DNA from: Chloroflexota bacterium
GTDB lineage: Bacteria; Chloroflexota; Limnocylindria; QHBO01
Direction of reading: 5' to 3'
DNA length: 11,698 nucleotides
NCBI GenBank assembly: GCA_013694645.1
Contig: JACDBZ010000241.1
Coordinates: 1 to 11,698, forward strand
A program made the translations under genes and the position numbers. Below are positions 1 to 5,183 of this stretch, in pieces. Each line of letters begins with the position of its first letter. The first letter of the stretch is position 1. The notes under the pieces are model-generated. The model searched no databases and had not been told where the DNA came from. It was given only the letters and a program-made list of their open reading frames with translations.

Positions 1-339
1 TGCGGCGGTTGGAGCCGCCGTGACAAGCTCTACACCGGCTCCGGCGAGTCGGCCGGGGATGCTCGAATGCTCGATCCCGCGACCGAGCCCGCCCGGGTGC
101 GTGCGATGTTCGTGCGTGGCGACTGGACGCGGCGCGGCCTCGGCAGCCGCATCCTGCGCGCGTGCGAAGAGGCCGCCCGTGCAGAGGGCTTCCGCGTGCT
201 GGCCCTCGTGGCCACACTGCCCGGCGTGCTCCTTTACGAGCGGTACGGGTTCGTGGCAACCGAGAACGTGGCGGTCACCATGCCGGACGGCACCGCGGTC
301 GCGGGCTTCGCCATGGAGAAGCCGATCGAACAGTCCTGA
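1..339 (+). CDS. GNAT-family N-acetyltransferase, C-terminal part (5' end outside window)
   Basis: The frame is open from base 1 to the TGA at 337-339, giving 112 residues with no start codon of its own; the internal ATG at 67 lies mid-domain, so the true start is upstream of the window. GNAT enzymes move an acetyl group from acetyl-CoA to an amine. What is visible is the acetyl-CoA binding core: a beta strand ARVRAMFV, then the pyrophosphate-binding loop WTRRGLGSRIL (R/Q-x-x-G-x-G/A motif), a helix with ACEEAARAEGF, and the late motif LLYERYGFVA typical of motif B. The opening CGGWSRRDKLYTG also fits the central strand of this family. The substrate cannot be told. The next gene starts 68 bases downstream behind its own RBS, so co-transcription is possible but not shown. 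Confidence 0.9.
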   Translation, partial: CGGWSRRDKLYTGSGESAGDARMLDPATEPARVRAMFVRGDWTRRGLGSRILRACEEAARAEGFRVLALVATLPGVLLYERYGFVATENVAVTMPDGTAVAGFAMEKPIEQS

Positions 340-394
340 GCGTGTTCTGGTATTCGCCACTACAGATGGCGTAGAGTCGACGATGTCCATATCC

Positions 395-400
395 GAGGAG
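395..400 (+). promoter_or_regulatory. Strong Shine-Dalgarno site of the lysine-rich microprotein
   Basis: GAGGAG lies 7 bases before the ATG at 408. It is as strong as the sites in front of the neighbouring GYD gene and the 4768 gene, and it is the main reason for calling the very short reading frame a gene. TAGAGT at 372-377 could be a -10 box, but no convincing -35 box accompanies it. Confidence 0.6.
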
Positions 401-407
401 ACGCGAC

Positions 408-479
408 ATGCCCGACAAGGGACCTGGCTCAAAGAGCAGCGGCAAGAAGCCAAAGGGCGGCGGTAAGAAGAAGAAGTAG
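408..479 (+). CDS. Lysine/glycine-rich 23-residue microprotein
   Basis: This frame runs ATG to TAG and encodes 23 residues beginning MPDKGPGSKSSGKKPKGG and ending in GKKKK. Ten of the 23 residues are lysine and there is no acidic residue after D3, so the product is a very basic, disordered peptide. I do not recognise a family. Such a peptide could bind RNA, DNA, ribosomes or acidic membranes, but that is inference from charge only. Support for it being real is the perfect RBS GAGGAG seven bases upstream and its place between a GNAT gene and a GYD gene on the same strand; the GYD gene starts 39 bases after its stop. The alternative is a chance frame in a purine-rich leader of the GYD gene, perhaps a leader peptide whose lysine run affects translation. 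Confidence 0.55.
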   Translation: MPDKGPGSKSSGKKPKGGGKKKK

Positions 480-506
480 GCGCGTGTCAATGAGTCGGGG
501 AGTGAA

Positions 507-513
507 GAGGAGG
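507..513 (+). promoter_or_regulatory. Consensus Shine-Dalgarno site of the GYD gene
   Basis: GAGGAGG lies 5 bases before the ATG at 519 and fixes that start. Confidence 0.75.
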
Positions 514-518
514 AACCG

Positions 519-851
519 ATGCCGTTTTACCTGACCCGGTTCAGCTACACGCCCGAGACCTGGGCCAAGCTCGTTCAGAATCCGGAGGACCGCCGCACCG
601 CGGCCACGCAGTACATCGAATCGGTCGGCGGCAGCCTGCACGGCTTCTGGTACGCCTTCGGCGAGCACGACGCGTACAGCGTGTGGGAGGCACCCGACAA
701 CGTTTCGATGGCGGCCACCGCGATCGCCATCAGCGCGGGCGGCGCGCTGAGCTCGTTCGAGACGACTCCCCTCCTCACCGTCGAGGAAACGCTCGCGGCC
801 CTCGAGAAGGCCTCATCAATCCACTATCGACGCCCGGGCGAGGGAGGCTAG
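519..851 (+). CDS. GYD-domain protein
   Basis: The product has 110 residues, close to the usual 95-110 of the GYD family (Pfam GYD, a dimeric alpha/beta-barrel-like fold of unknown function). The start MPFYLTRFSYTPETWAKLV is the typical opening (M-x-x-Y-L-x-x-x-x-Y-T). The middle, residues 37-60, has GGSLHGFWYAFGEHDAYSVW, which matches the family's signature stretch, with HDAY in the place of the eponymous GYD. The end, around residues 83-95 (TPLLTVEETLAAL), fits the last helix. The start is fixed by the RBS. It probably shares a transcript with the lysine-rich microprotein 39 bases upstream. No biochemical role is established for the family that I can name with confidence. A possible hairpin follows the stop codon at 860-885. 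Confidence 0.9.
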   Translation: MPFYLTRFSYTPETWAKLVQNPEDRRTAATQYIESVGGSLHGFWYAFGEHDAYSVWEAPDNVSMAATAIAISAGGALSSFETTPLLTVEETLAALEKASSIHYRRPGEGG

Positions 852-859
852 GAGCGTCC

Positions 860-885
860 GGCGGCGGTGGCGTTGCGTCGCCGCC
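860..885 (+). terminator. Possible hairpin terminator after the GYD gene
   Basis: GGCGGCG (860-866) pairs with CGCCGCC (879-885) around a 12-base loop, 9 bases after the GYD stop. There is no U-tract, so it could only be a weak or factor-assisted terminator, or a chance GC-rich hairpin. Confidence 0.3.
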
Positions 886-942
886 TGACCGATGAGGATC
901 ACCGACCGTCCGCCGTCAATGCTGCGCCGTCCGCTGTCAGCT

Positions 943-1131
943 TCAGTCCGCCAGTAGATCGAGGAAATCGCGCACGAATGCGGTGCGGGGTTTGATTGCC
1001 GCAGTCTGGTGGCGCCGAGGCAGCATGAGCGCCGCGTGCAGGTCAGGCTCCTGAGTGCCACGCCTCACTGCAGTACGGGATTCGCACCTGATGGCGGCTC
1101 CGTGCGAGAAGGCCTCAATAGAGCGAGGCAT
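943..1131 (-). pseudogene. Possible remnant of a LysR-type regulator C-terminus
   Basis: This minus-strand frame of 62 codons ends at the TGA at 943-945. Its last 40 residues, LHAALMLPRRHQTAAI followed by KPRTAFVRDFLDLLAD, resemble the end of LysR-type regulators, where a strand of the type LYAVYPSRRH is followed by a final helix of the type K-V-R-A-F-V-D-F-L. Nothing before about residue 20 looks like the rest of the effector domain, and no helix-turn-helix is present, so if the match is right only the last part survives. No RBS precedes the ATG at 1131, and that ATG falls inside a perfect inverted repeat (1112-1137). The resemblance was recognised by eye on a short stretch, so the call is tentative; a chance open frame in gene-poor DNA is the alternative. 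Confidence 0.3.
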
Positions 1132-1137
1132 TGAGGC
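1112..1137. repeat. Perfect inverted repeat, 8-bp arms, 10-base spacer
   Basis: GCCTCAAT (1112-1119) and ATTGAGGC (1130-1137) are exact reverse complements around agagcgaggc. The element sits between the LysR-like remnant and the TetR tail remnant. It could be an old operator, a hairpin terminator or the trace of an insertion or excision; nothing in the sequence decides between these. Confidence 0.6.
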
Positions 1138-1191
1138 ATGCGGGGCGCTGCAGGCGAATCAGCGTGCAAGAAGACCACCTTCCAGCGGGCC

Positions 1192-1266
1192 TCAGGCCGC
1201 GTCGCGGAGTCGCTCGAGGCCGGCGAGGATGAGGTCGAGCACGAACGCATCGCCATCTCGATCGAG
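1192..1266 (-). pseudogene. C-terminal remnant of a second TetR regulator
   Basis: Reading the minus strand to the TGA at 1192-1194 gives LLDRDGDAFVLDLILAGLER then LRDAA and stop. This matches the end of the intact TetR next door (SFAFGLDLILDGLERIRTTA and stop) residue for residue over most of the last 20 positions. It can also be seen as DNA: the stretch from about 1203 to 1248 repeats the one from about 1322 to 1370, including ctcgag, gtcgaggat and gaggtcga-type words. Upstream of about 1266 the similarity disappears and the frame runs into the end of the intact gene. So only the last 25 or so codons of a paralogue, or of a second copy, survive. It has no promoter, RBS or start. Confidence 0.75.
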
Positions 1267-1312
1267 AAGCCTGCCTGCCGAAGGCTTCCCAGCACCGCGC
1301 TGCCCGCCACTC

Positions 1313-1987
1313 TCAGGCCGTGGTCCGGATCCTCTCGAGCCCGTCGAGGATCAGGTCGAGGCCGAACGCGAACGAGCCCTCGTCGTCAGGGTTGCGCGGT
1401 TTGAGGTGCTGCTCGACGTGCTCGGCAAGGTGCGGCAACCTGTCGCGCGGGAGGTCGCGCAGAAAGTCCGTCGCCAGGAGGGCAAGGTCCTCGTCGCTGC
1501 CGAGGTCCATGCCCACCACCCAGAGCGTGAACCCGATGATGTGGCTCTCCAGGGCGTGGTACGCATGATCCGTCATTTCTGCCGAGAACCCAGAGAGCCG
1601 GAGGCTTCCGAGGATCGAATTCATGTATCGCAGCCGCGCATCGCTGACCCCCGCAGACGACAACATGAGGCTGGCTGCCCAAGGGTGACGAATGAGGACT
1701 GCGTGGGCCGAGATCGCAGTCCTGCGGATAGCCGCCTTCCAATCGGCCGCGGGTGAGGGCAGCTCGATCTCGCCAACGACGATATCGACCATGCCGTCCA
1801 GGATCTCGTCCTTGTTCGACACGTAGTAGTAGAGCGTCATCGCTTCCACGCCGAGCTCCTGGGCGAGCTTGCGCATGGTGAGCGACGCGATGCCGCTCTC
1901 GTCGGCGAGGCCGATGGCAGCCTCCAGCACCCGCGCCCGGCTCAGCGGAGCGCGGGCCTCGTCGTTCGGCTTGGGTTGGGACGCCAT
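1313..1987 (-). CDS. TetR/AcrR-family repressor of the divergent oxidoreductase gene
   Basis: The product has 224 residues, normal for the tetracycline-repressor-type subfamily. Residues 16-62 form the DNA-binding domain: RARVLEAAIGLADESG, then the helix-turn-helix SLTMRKLAQELGVEAMTLYY, then YVSNKDEILDGMVD. The TLYYYVxNKDEILDGM wording is typical of the TetR_C_1 group. The C-terminal two thirds form the ligand-binding/dimer domain and end in FGLDLILDGLERIRTTA. The ATG at 1985-1987 is supported by an AGGAG about 9 bases upstream in the transcript (opposite 1997-2001). The gene is transcribed away from the MDR oxidoreductase at 2092. The 104-base gap holds two operator-like units over the oxidoreductase promoter, so the likely role is ligand-relieved repression of that gene and of itself. 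The ligand is unknown. A broken second TetR tail lies just past the stop. Confidence 0.93.
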   Translation of the reverse strand: MASQPKPNDEARAPLSRARVLEAAIGLADESGIASLTMRKLAQELGVEAMTLYYYVSNKDEILDGMVDIVVGEIELPSPAADWKAAIRRTAISAHAVLIRHPWAASLMLSSAGVSDARLRYMNSILGSLRLSGFSAEMTDHAYHALESHIIGFTLWVVGMDLGSDEDLALLATDFLRDLPRDRLPHLAEHVEQHLKPRNPDDEGSFAFGLDLILDGLERIRTTA

Positions 1988-2017
1988 CGGCTTCGGCTCC
2001 TGGATCTCAAGGGTCGC

Positions 2018-2045
2018 TTGACAATCTTACGACGTAAGATACCTT
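2018..2045 (+). promoter_or_regulatory. Promoter of the MDR oxidoreductase gene
   Basis: A perfect -35 box TTGACA (2018-2023) is followed after 16 bases by TACCTT (2040-2045) as the best -10 box. The predicted start, near 2052, leaves a leader of about 40 bases. The first 17-bp operator fills the spacer, so bound repressor would block RNA polymerase directly. Confidence 0.6.
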
Positions 2046-2057
2046 ACAGCGTACGAC
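2024..2057. promoter_or_regulatory. Two abutting 17-bp TetR operator units
   Basis: Unit 1 (2024-2040), ATCTTACGACGTAAGAT, is a perfect palindrome around its central base. Unit 2 (2041-2057), ACCTTACAGCGTACGAC, follows without a gap, matches unit 1 at 12 of 17 positions and keeps the CTTAC...GTA core. Size and position, between a TetR gene and its divergent target and over the -35/-10 region, fit a TetR-family operator occupied by two dimers. Confidence 0.75.
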
Positions 2058-2058
2058 G

Positions 2059-2076
2059 AAGCATCCCAAGCATCCC
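2059..2076 (+). repeat. Tandem 9-bp repeat in the leader
   Basis: AAGCATCCC occurs twice in a row in the presumed 5' leader of the oxidoreductase gene. No function is evident; it may be a slippage product. Confidence 0.5.
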
Positions 2077-2091
2077 ACCCACGGAGACACA

Positions 2092-3093
2092 ATGACCGCC
2101 CCAGCGCCGGCGCAGGTATCAATGATGAAGGCGATCGTCTACCGCAGGTATGGGTCACCCGATGTGCTGCGACTCGAAGAGGTCGACAGGCCGATCGTCA
2201 AGGAAGGCGACGTGCTGGTGCGCGTCCATGCGGCTTCGGTGAATCCATTGGACTGGCACCTCCTGCGGGGCCAGCCGTACATCGTTCGCCCGACGTCAGG
2301 ATGGCGCAGGCCGAAACGCAACATCCCCGGCGTCGACGTCGCTGGAGTGGTCGAGGCGGTCGGCCGTAACGTCACGGAACTCCGGCCAGGTGACGAGGTG
2401 TTCGGCGAAATGACCAGGGCGTGCGCCGAGTACGTCAGCGGACCCCAGAGGCTCTTCGTGCACAAGCCGGCCAACCTGACGCTGGAGCAGGCGGCAGCCA
2501 TCCCCGTCGGGGCGGTCACCGCGCTGCAGGCGCTCCGGGAGCACGGAAACATCCAGCCAGGACAGCGGGTCCTGATCAATGGCGCGTCGGGTGGCGTCGG
2601 GACCTTCGCCGTCCAGCTCGCCAAGGTGTTCGAGGCCGATGTGACCGGCGTATGCAGCACCCCGAACATGCAGCTGGTCCGATCCCTCGGCGCCGACCAC
2701 GTCATCGACTACACCCGGGAGAACTTCACACGGGATCGGCAGCGCTACGACCTGGTCATCGATAACGTGGGCAACCACTCATTGCTGGTACTCAGGCGCG
2801 TCCTCGTGCCGACTGGAGCGCTGGTCGTCGTGGGCATTGACCCCTCGAAGGGGAACTGGATTGCACCCATCGCTCGCATGCTCGGTGGACAGCTGCTGTC
2901 GCGCGGGAGCCAGAAGATCCGTTTCATGCTGACCGACATCGAACGCGAGGACCTGCTCTTCATCAAGGAGCTCATCGAAGCAGGCCGGATCATCCCGGTC
3001 ATCGATCGGACGTACCCGCTGAGCGAGGTCCCCGACGCCATCCGCTACCTGGAAACCATGCGCGCCCGCGGAAAGGTCATCATCACCGTGTGA
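2092..3093 (+). CDS. Zinc-less NAD(P)-dependent MDR-family oxidoreductase (quinone reductase type)
   Basis: The product has 333 residues, the usual length for the quinone-oxidoreductase branch of the medium-chain dehydrogenase/reductase superfamily. The N-terminal GroES-like domain (about 13-130) shows MKAIVYRRYGSPDVLRLEEV, RVHAASVNPLDWHLLRG and IPGVDVAGVVEAVG. The cysteine and histidine zinc ligands of true alcohol dehydrogenases are missing, so it should be a reductase of quinones, enones or similar electrophiles. The Rossmann domain carries the nucleotide loop NGASGGVGTFAVQLAK (163-178) and ends with RGKVIITV. The ATG at 2092 has GGAG six bases upstream; an internal ATGATG at residues 11-12 lacks a good RBS. 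The gene is divergent from tetR, with operators over its promoter, suggesting induction by a reactive small molecule. The substrate is not readable. Confidence 0.92.
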   Translation: MTAPAPAQVSMMKAIVYRRYGSPDVLRLEEVDRPIVKEGDVLVRVHAASVNPLDWHLLRGQPYIVRPTSGWRRPKRNIPGVDVAGVVEAVGRNVTELRPGDEVFGEMTRACAEYVSGPQRLFVHKPANLTLEQAAAIPVGAVTALQALREHGNIQPGQRVLINGASGGVGTFAVQLAKVFEADVTGVCSTPNMQLVRSLGADHVIDYTRENFTRDRQRYDLVIDNVGNHSLLVLRRVLVPTGALVVVGIDPSKGNWIAPIARMLGGQLLSRGSQKIRFMLTDIEREDLLFIKELIEAGRIIPVIDRTYPLSEVPDAIRYLETMRARGKVIITV

Positions 3094-3110
3094 TGGTGCC
3101 AGCGCTGCCC

Positions 3111-3566
3111 CTACGCGGTGGCCTCGCGGATCTGGTTGGCGTGGTCGTGGGAGTGTCCTGCGTAGATACGCAGCCAGTCATCCACGGAGTAGGCGCCAGA
3201 CTCTTCGTGCATGCCCCGGCGATCCCACTCGGCCGGCGTTAGTGACTCGAGCAGTTCCAGGCTGGCCACCCTGACCGCTTTCAGGACCGCCAACGAGGAG
3301 CCGATGGGGCGGTCGTAATGCAGTCGTCGCGCGAACTCCGGCTCGTCGTATGCCTGGATCGCGGCGTCGTCCTCGGCGATCAGCTTGCGCAACCGCACGT
3401 AGGCCGTGGCCTCGCTGTCGGCCAGGTGATGCACCACCTGGCGCGGCGTCCAGCCGCCTGTGGGGCCGGGGCGGTCGAGCTCGTCGTCGGTCAGGCCGCT
3501 GACAGCCCGCTCGACCTCGATGTAACCATCACGGAATCGGGAGATCAGCTCGTCACGTTTCGTCAT
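3111..3566 (-). CDS. DinB-family (YfiT-like) four-helix-bundle protein
   Basis: The product has 151 residues, typical for the DinB superfamily of metal-binding four-helix bundles. The metal site can be seen: histidine in helix 2 (VVHHLADSE, H46/H47) and the pair in the last helix (YAGHSHDHANQI, H138 and H142, with H140 between). The motifs ELDRPGPTGGWTPRQVVHHL and ...DDWLRIYAGHSHDHANQI are characteristic of the DinB_2 branch. Members include thiol-dependent transferases such as mycothiol or bacillithiol S-transferases and many proteins of unknown function; which applies here cannot be told. The start overlaps the upstream TfoX-like gene by 14 bases and lacks a clear RBS, so it is probably translationally coupled to it. 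It converges with the MDR gene, with only 17 bases between the stops. Confidence 0.88.
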   Translation of the reverse strand: MTKRDELISRFRDGYIEVERAVSGLTDDELDRPGPTGGWTPRQVVHHLADSEATAYVRLRKLIAEDDAAIQAYDEPEFARRLHYDRPIGSSLAVLKAVRVASLELLESLTPAEWDRRGMHEESGAYSVDDWLRIYAGHSHDHANQIREATA

Positions 3567-3891
3567 CGGCGAATGGTAGACCGGCCCGAGCGGCCCGTGC
3601 CTTCGGCTTCTTGGGCTCCTTCGCAGGCAACAGCGCGACCTCCTCGACCGCCGCGGCGAGGAAAGTCGCCAGGCGATCGTCGCTCTCGGTGATCGACGGT
3701 GGGATCTCGCACCAGTCCTTCACTCCCTTGCCGGTGCCCCTCGGGTCGAACGGCGGTGCCTCCGCCAGCTCCGGAAAGCGTTCGCGGATCCCGCCAGGAA
3801 GCCGGATCACGATCCGGTCCTCGAAGAGCCCGGTGAAGTAGTTGCCGTTCACGAAACAGGCCGTCCGATCGAGTCCGGCCTCCTGCTCCAA
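3553..3891 (-). CDS. TfoX/Sxy N-terminal-domain-like protein, apparently missing its N-terminus
   Basis: The frame gives 112 residues from a TTG at 3889-3891. CFVNGNYFTGLFEDRIVIRL (12-31), then FDPRGTGKGVKDWCEIPPSI, then a closing helix and a KEPKKPKARA tail match the TfoX_N-like family of small bacterial proteins. Relatives normally start with 20-35 more residues, including a helix and a K-M-F-G motif just before the strand at CFVNG. Here only LEQEAGLDRTA precedes it. The same frame is open back to the TGA of vapC at 3931-3933, with no ATG or GTG and no RBS, so the missing part cannot lie directly upstream. It is either a truncated gene, perhaps cut when vapBC arrived, or a short variant made by coupling to vapC. 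It overlaps the DinB gene by 14 bases. Despite the family name, a role in competence should not be assumed. Confidence 0.65.
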   Translation of the reverse strand: MEQEAGLDRTACFVNGNYFTGLFEDRIVIRLPGGIRERFPELAEAPPFDPRGTGKGVKDWCEIPPSITESDDRLATFLAAAVEEVALLPAKEPKKPKARAARAGLPFADDET

Positions 3892-3930
3892 CCCTACATC
3901 ACCCGGGATTCGACAGGGTTGGAAGTCCGG

Positions 3931-4305
3931 TCAGCGGATCACCACCAGCGGCGGACCTCGGTCGAGATCGGCCCACGCCGCATCGGCGGTCGCAACCGAG
4001 CAGTCCATCCGCAGCCCGAGCGCCAGACACAGACGATCACCGAGCGAGAGAGGGCTCCCGGGGTGCCACAGGTCGGCCGCCTTCGCAGCGTCGGCCGCCG
4101 TCACCTCCACGACCCGCAGGCCGAACGACGCCAGTAGCCGGCCGACGACGCCGGCCGGCGCGCCGTGCTGCCGCGCCTTCTGGAGGACTTCTGACCAGTT
4201 GGCAGCGCCGATGACTCCCTCCATCAGCATCGGCTCGGCCGCATCCGCGCCGGGCTCGTCCTGCAACCAGGCGAGCACCACCGACGCGTCGACGACGACC
4301 ATCAC
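3931..4305 (-). CDS. vapC: VapC-family PIN-domain toxin
   Basis: The product has 124 residues, standard for VapC. The PIN nuclease acidic residues are all present: D6 in VVVDASVVLAWL, E39 in AANWSEVL, D90 in PLSLGDRLCLALG and D108 in VATADAAW. VapC toxins are Mg-dependent endoribonucleases, usually acting on tRNA or rRNA, held inactive by VapB. The ATG overlaps the end of the antitoxin gene by four bases (ATGA), the classic coupled arrangement. The catalytic set is intact, so the toxin is expected to be active. The stop is in frame with the following TfoX-like gene, 39 bases away. Confidence 0.93.
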   Translation of the reverse strand: MMVVVDASVVLAWLQDEPGADAAEPMLMEGVIGAANWSEVLQKARQHGAPAGVVGRLLASFGLRVVEVTAADAAKAADLWHPGSPLSLGDRLCLALGLRMDCSVATADAAWADLDRGPPLVVIR

Positions 4306-4556
4306 GGTTCGAGCGACTCGGCCGCGGACGCGGCGCGGCGATCGGCGATCAGATCCTCGCTCAAGCTCGTCCGCACGTCGGCGAACATCGATCGCAGACG
4401 CGTTTTGATCGCCGACCGTGGCACGAGGACCACCGCCTCGCCCTCGACCAGCGCCACCAGCTCGCTGCCCTCCCCGATGCCGAGTTGGCGACGAATCTCG
4501 ACTGGTATCACCACTCGGCCCTTGGGTCCCACCGACACCACCGTTGTGTCACTCAT
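4302..4556 (-). CDS. vapB: VapB-type antitoxin, AbrB/MazE fold
   Basis: The product has 84 residues. The N-terminal swapped-hairpin DNA-binding domain is plain: VVSVGPKGRVVIPVEIRRQL, then GIGEGSELVALVEGEAVVLVP. This is followed by a charged helical tail (about 50-84), which in this family wraps around the toxin. It directly precedes vapC with a 4-base overlap. There is no strong RBS before the ATG at 4556: GGTGG (opposite 4572-4576) is 15 bases away. The best promoter-like pair on this strand is TTGACG (4582-4577) and TAGATG (4559-4554), 17 bases apart, which would put the transcription start inside the annotated gene. If real, translation may begin at one of the GTG codons around residue 6-9. 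Antitoxins of this type normally repress their own promoter. Confidence 0.9.
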   Translation of the reverse strand: MSDTTVVSVGPKGRVVIPVEIRRQLGIGEGSELVALVEGEAVVLVPRSAIKTRLRSMFADVRTSLSEDLIADRRAASAAESLEP

Positions 4557-4564
4557 CTAGACGA
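4553..4564. promoter_or_regulatory. Candidate VapB autoregulatory half-palindrome
   Basis: TCATCTAGACGA is a 12-bp palindrome with one mismatched pair, centred on TCTAGA and overlapping the vapB start codon and its possible -10 box. Position suits an autoregulatory site for an AbrB-fold antitoxin, but such a short element could be chance. Confidence 0.3.
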
Positions 4565-4722
4565 TTGTGCCACCAACGTCAAGACCACGCGCCGATTTGA
4601 GCTCAGCCGTCGTCCGACGTGGCGTGCTCCTTGATCCATGCGGCGACGGCGGGTCACGGTCGCCGAACGCGAACCATCGGCTAGGGGCTGCGCGCGAGAC
4701 CAATATGGGGTACAACTGCGGA

Positions 4723-4736
4723 GTTGCAATAGCAAC
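4723..4736 (+). repeat. Small hairpin upstream of the DUF4242 gene
   Basis: GTTGC and GCAAC pair exactly around AATA. It lies 32 bases before the ATG at 4768, in an AT-richer pocket that probably holds the promoter, although I could not fix a -35/-10 pair. It could be an operator or a leader hairpin. Confidence 0.35.
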
Positions 4737-4767
4737 CATGATTGCCGTCTCTAGAGGAGGACACGCG

Positions 4768-5016
4768 ATGCCCAAGTTCATGGACGTCCACCACGGGATG
4801 CACGGAGTCACTCCGGAGGCGCTCCAGGCGGCACACCAGGCGGACCTGGACATCCAGGACGACGAGGGCGTCGACTTCCAACGCGCCTGGGGCGACCCAG
4901 ACTCGGGCATGGTGTGGTGCATCTCGGAGGCGCCGAACGCCGAGGCGGTTCAGCGCATCCACGAACGCGCCGGGCATCCGCCCACCGAGGTCTATCCGGT
5001 GCCGGTCGAGGTCTGA
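4768..5016 (+). CDS. DUF4242 / SCO4226-type small protein (possible nickel binder)
   Basis: The product has 82 residues from the ATG at 4768, which has GAGGAGG (4754-4760) seven bases upstream; longer in-frame starts upstream are unsupported. The sequence MPKFMDVHHGMHGVTPEALQ, then DEGVDFQRAWGDPDSGMVWC, then AVQRIHERAGHPPTEVYPV is a clear full-length match to the DUF4242 ferredoxin-like family, which includes the nickel-binding protein SCO4226 of Streptomyces coelicolor. Conserved histidines (H8/H9, H65, H70) and C51 are candidate metal ligands; I infer metal binding from the family, not from a proven ligand set. Proteins of this kind act as dimers in the cytoplasm. The gene is alone on its strand, between divergent vapBC and a convergent TetR gene. 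Confidence 0.9.
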   Translation: MPKFMDVHHGMHGVTPEALQAAHQADLDIQDDEGVDFQRAWGDPDSGMVWCISEAPNAEAVQRIHERAGHPPTEVYPVPVEV

Positions 5017-5183
5017 CGGACCGGTAGCCCGGCGAGCGGCGATCGAGCTTGCCAAGGGGCGTCGCGCGCCGCGCCGCCAACGTCGTCACGCGGGGCGTAC
5101 TACGTATGTACGCGGGGGCGAAGCATGCGCTTTCTCCACGCGCAGGCGGGAGACGTCGTGATCATCCCCCGACAGCACGGAAT
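5017..5183. other. Convergent intergenic stretch with a 20-codon frame and small palindrome
   Basis: It holds an inverted repeat, GCGTAC (5095-5100) and GTACGC (5108-5113), around a TACGTAT core, and a plus-strand frame from ATG 5125 to TAG 5187 reading MRFLHAQAGDVVIIPRQHGI. The peptide resembles the A-G-D-x-V-x-I-P turn of a cupin or the start of a DUF1918 protein, but it has no RBS and runs into the TetR stop, so at most it is a fragment. Confidence 0.35.

Larger units (their letters stand above)
852..1191. other. Gene-poor stretch between the GYD gene and the TetR remnant
   Basis: About 340 bases without an intact gene. It holds the possible terminator (860-885), the LysR-like tail (943-1131) and the perfect inverted repeat (1112-1137). 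No start/RBS pair or promoter could be supported on either strand. It reads as decayed DNA rather than a regulatory region. Confidence 0.5.

Noticed and set aside
1055..1756. 233-codon open frame on the plus strand
   Set aside because: It is antisense to the intact TetR and to the TetR remnant, with a composition typical of reversed GC-rich coding DNA and no domain.
2092..3093. Zinc-dependent alcohol dehydrogenase
   Set aside because: The catalytic and structural cysteine ligands are absent, so the zinc-less quinone-reductase branch fits better.
3842..4408. 188-codon plus-strand frame opposite vapC
   Set aside because: Serine/arginine/threonine-rich reverse reading of vapC and vapB; no homology and no start signal.
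4603..4653. Short minus-strand frame ending AVAAWIKEHATSDDG
   Set aside because: It looks like a protein C-terminus and might be another stub, but only 16 codons separate two stops and no family can be named.
4567..4767. Longer N-terminal extension of the DUF4242 protein
   Set aside because: The frame is open, but family members begin at MPKFMDV and the RBS GAGGAGG lies right before the ATG at 4768.
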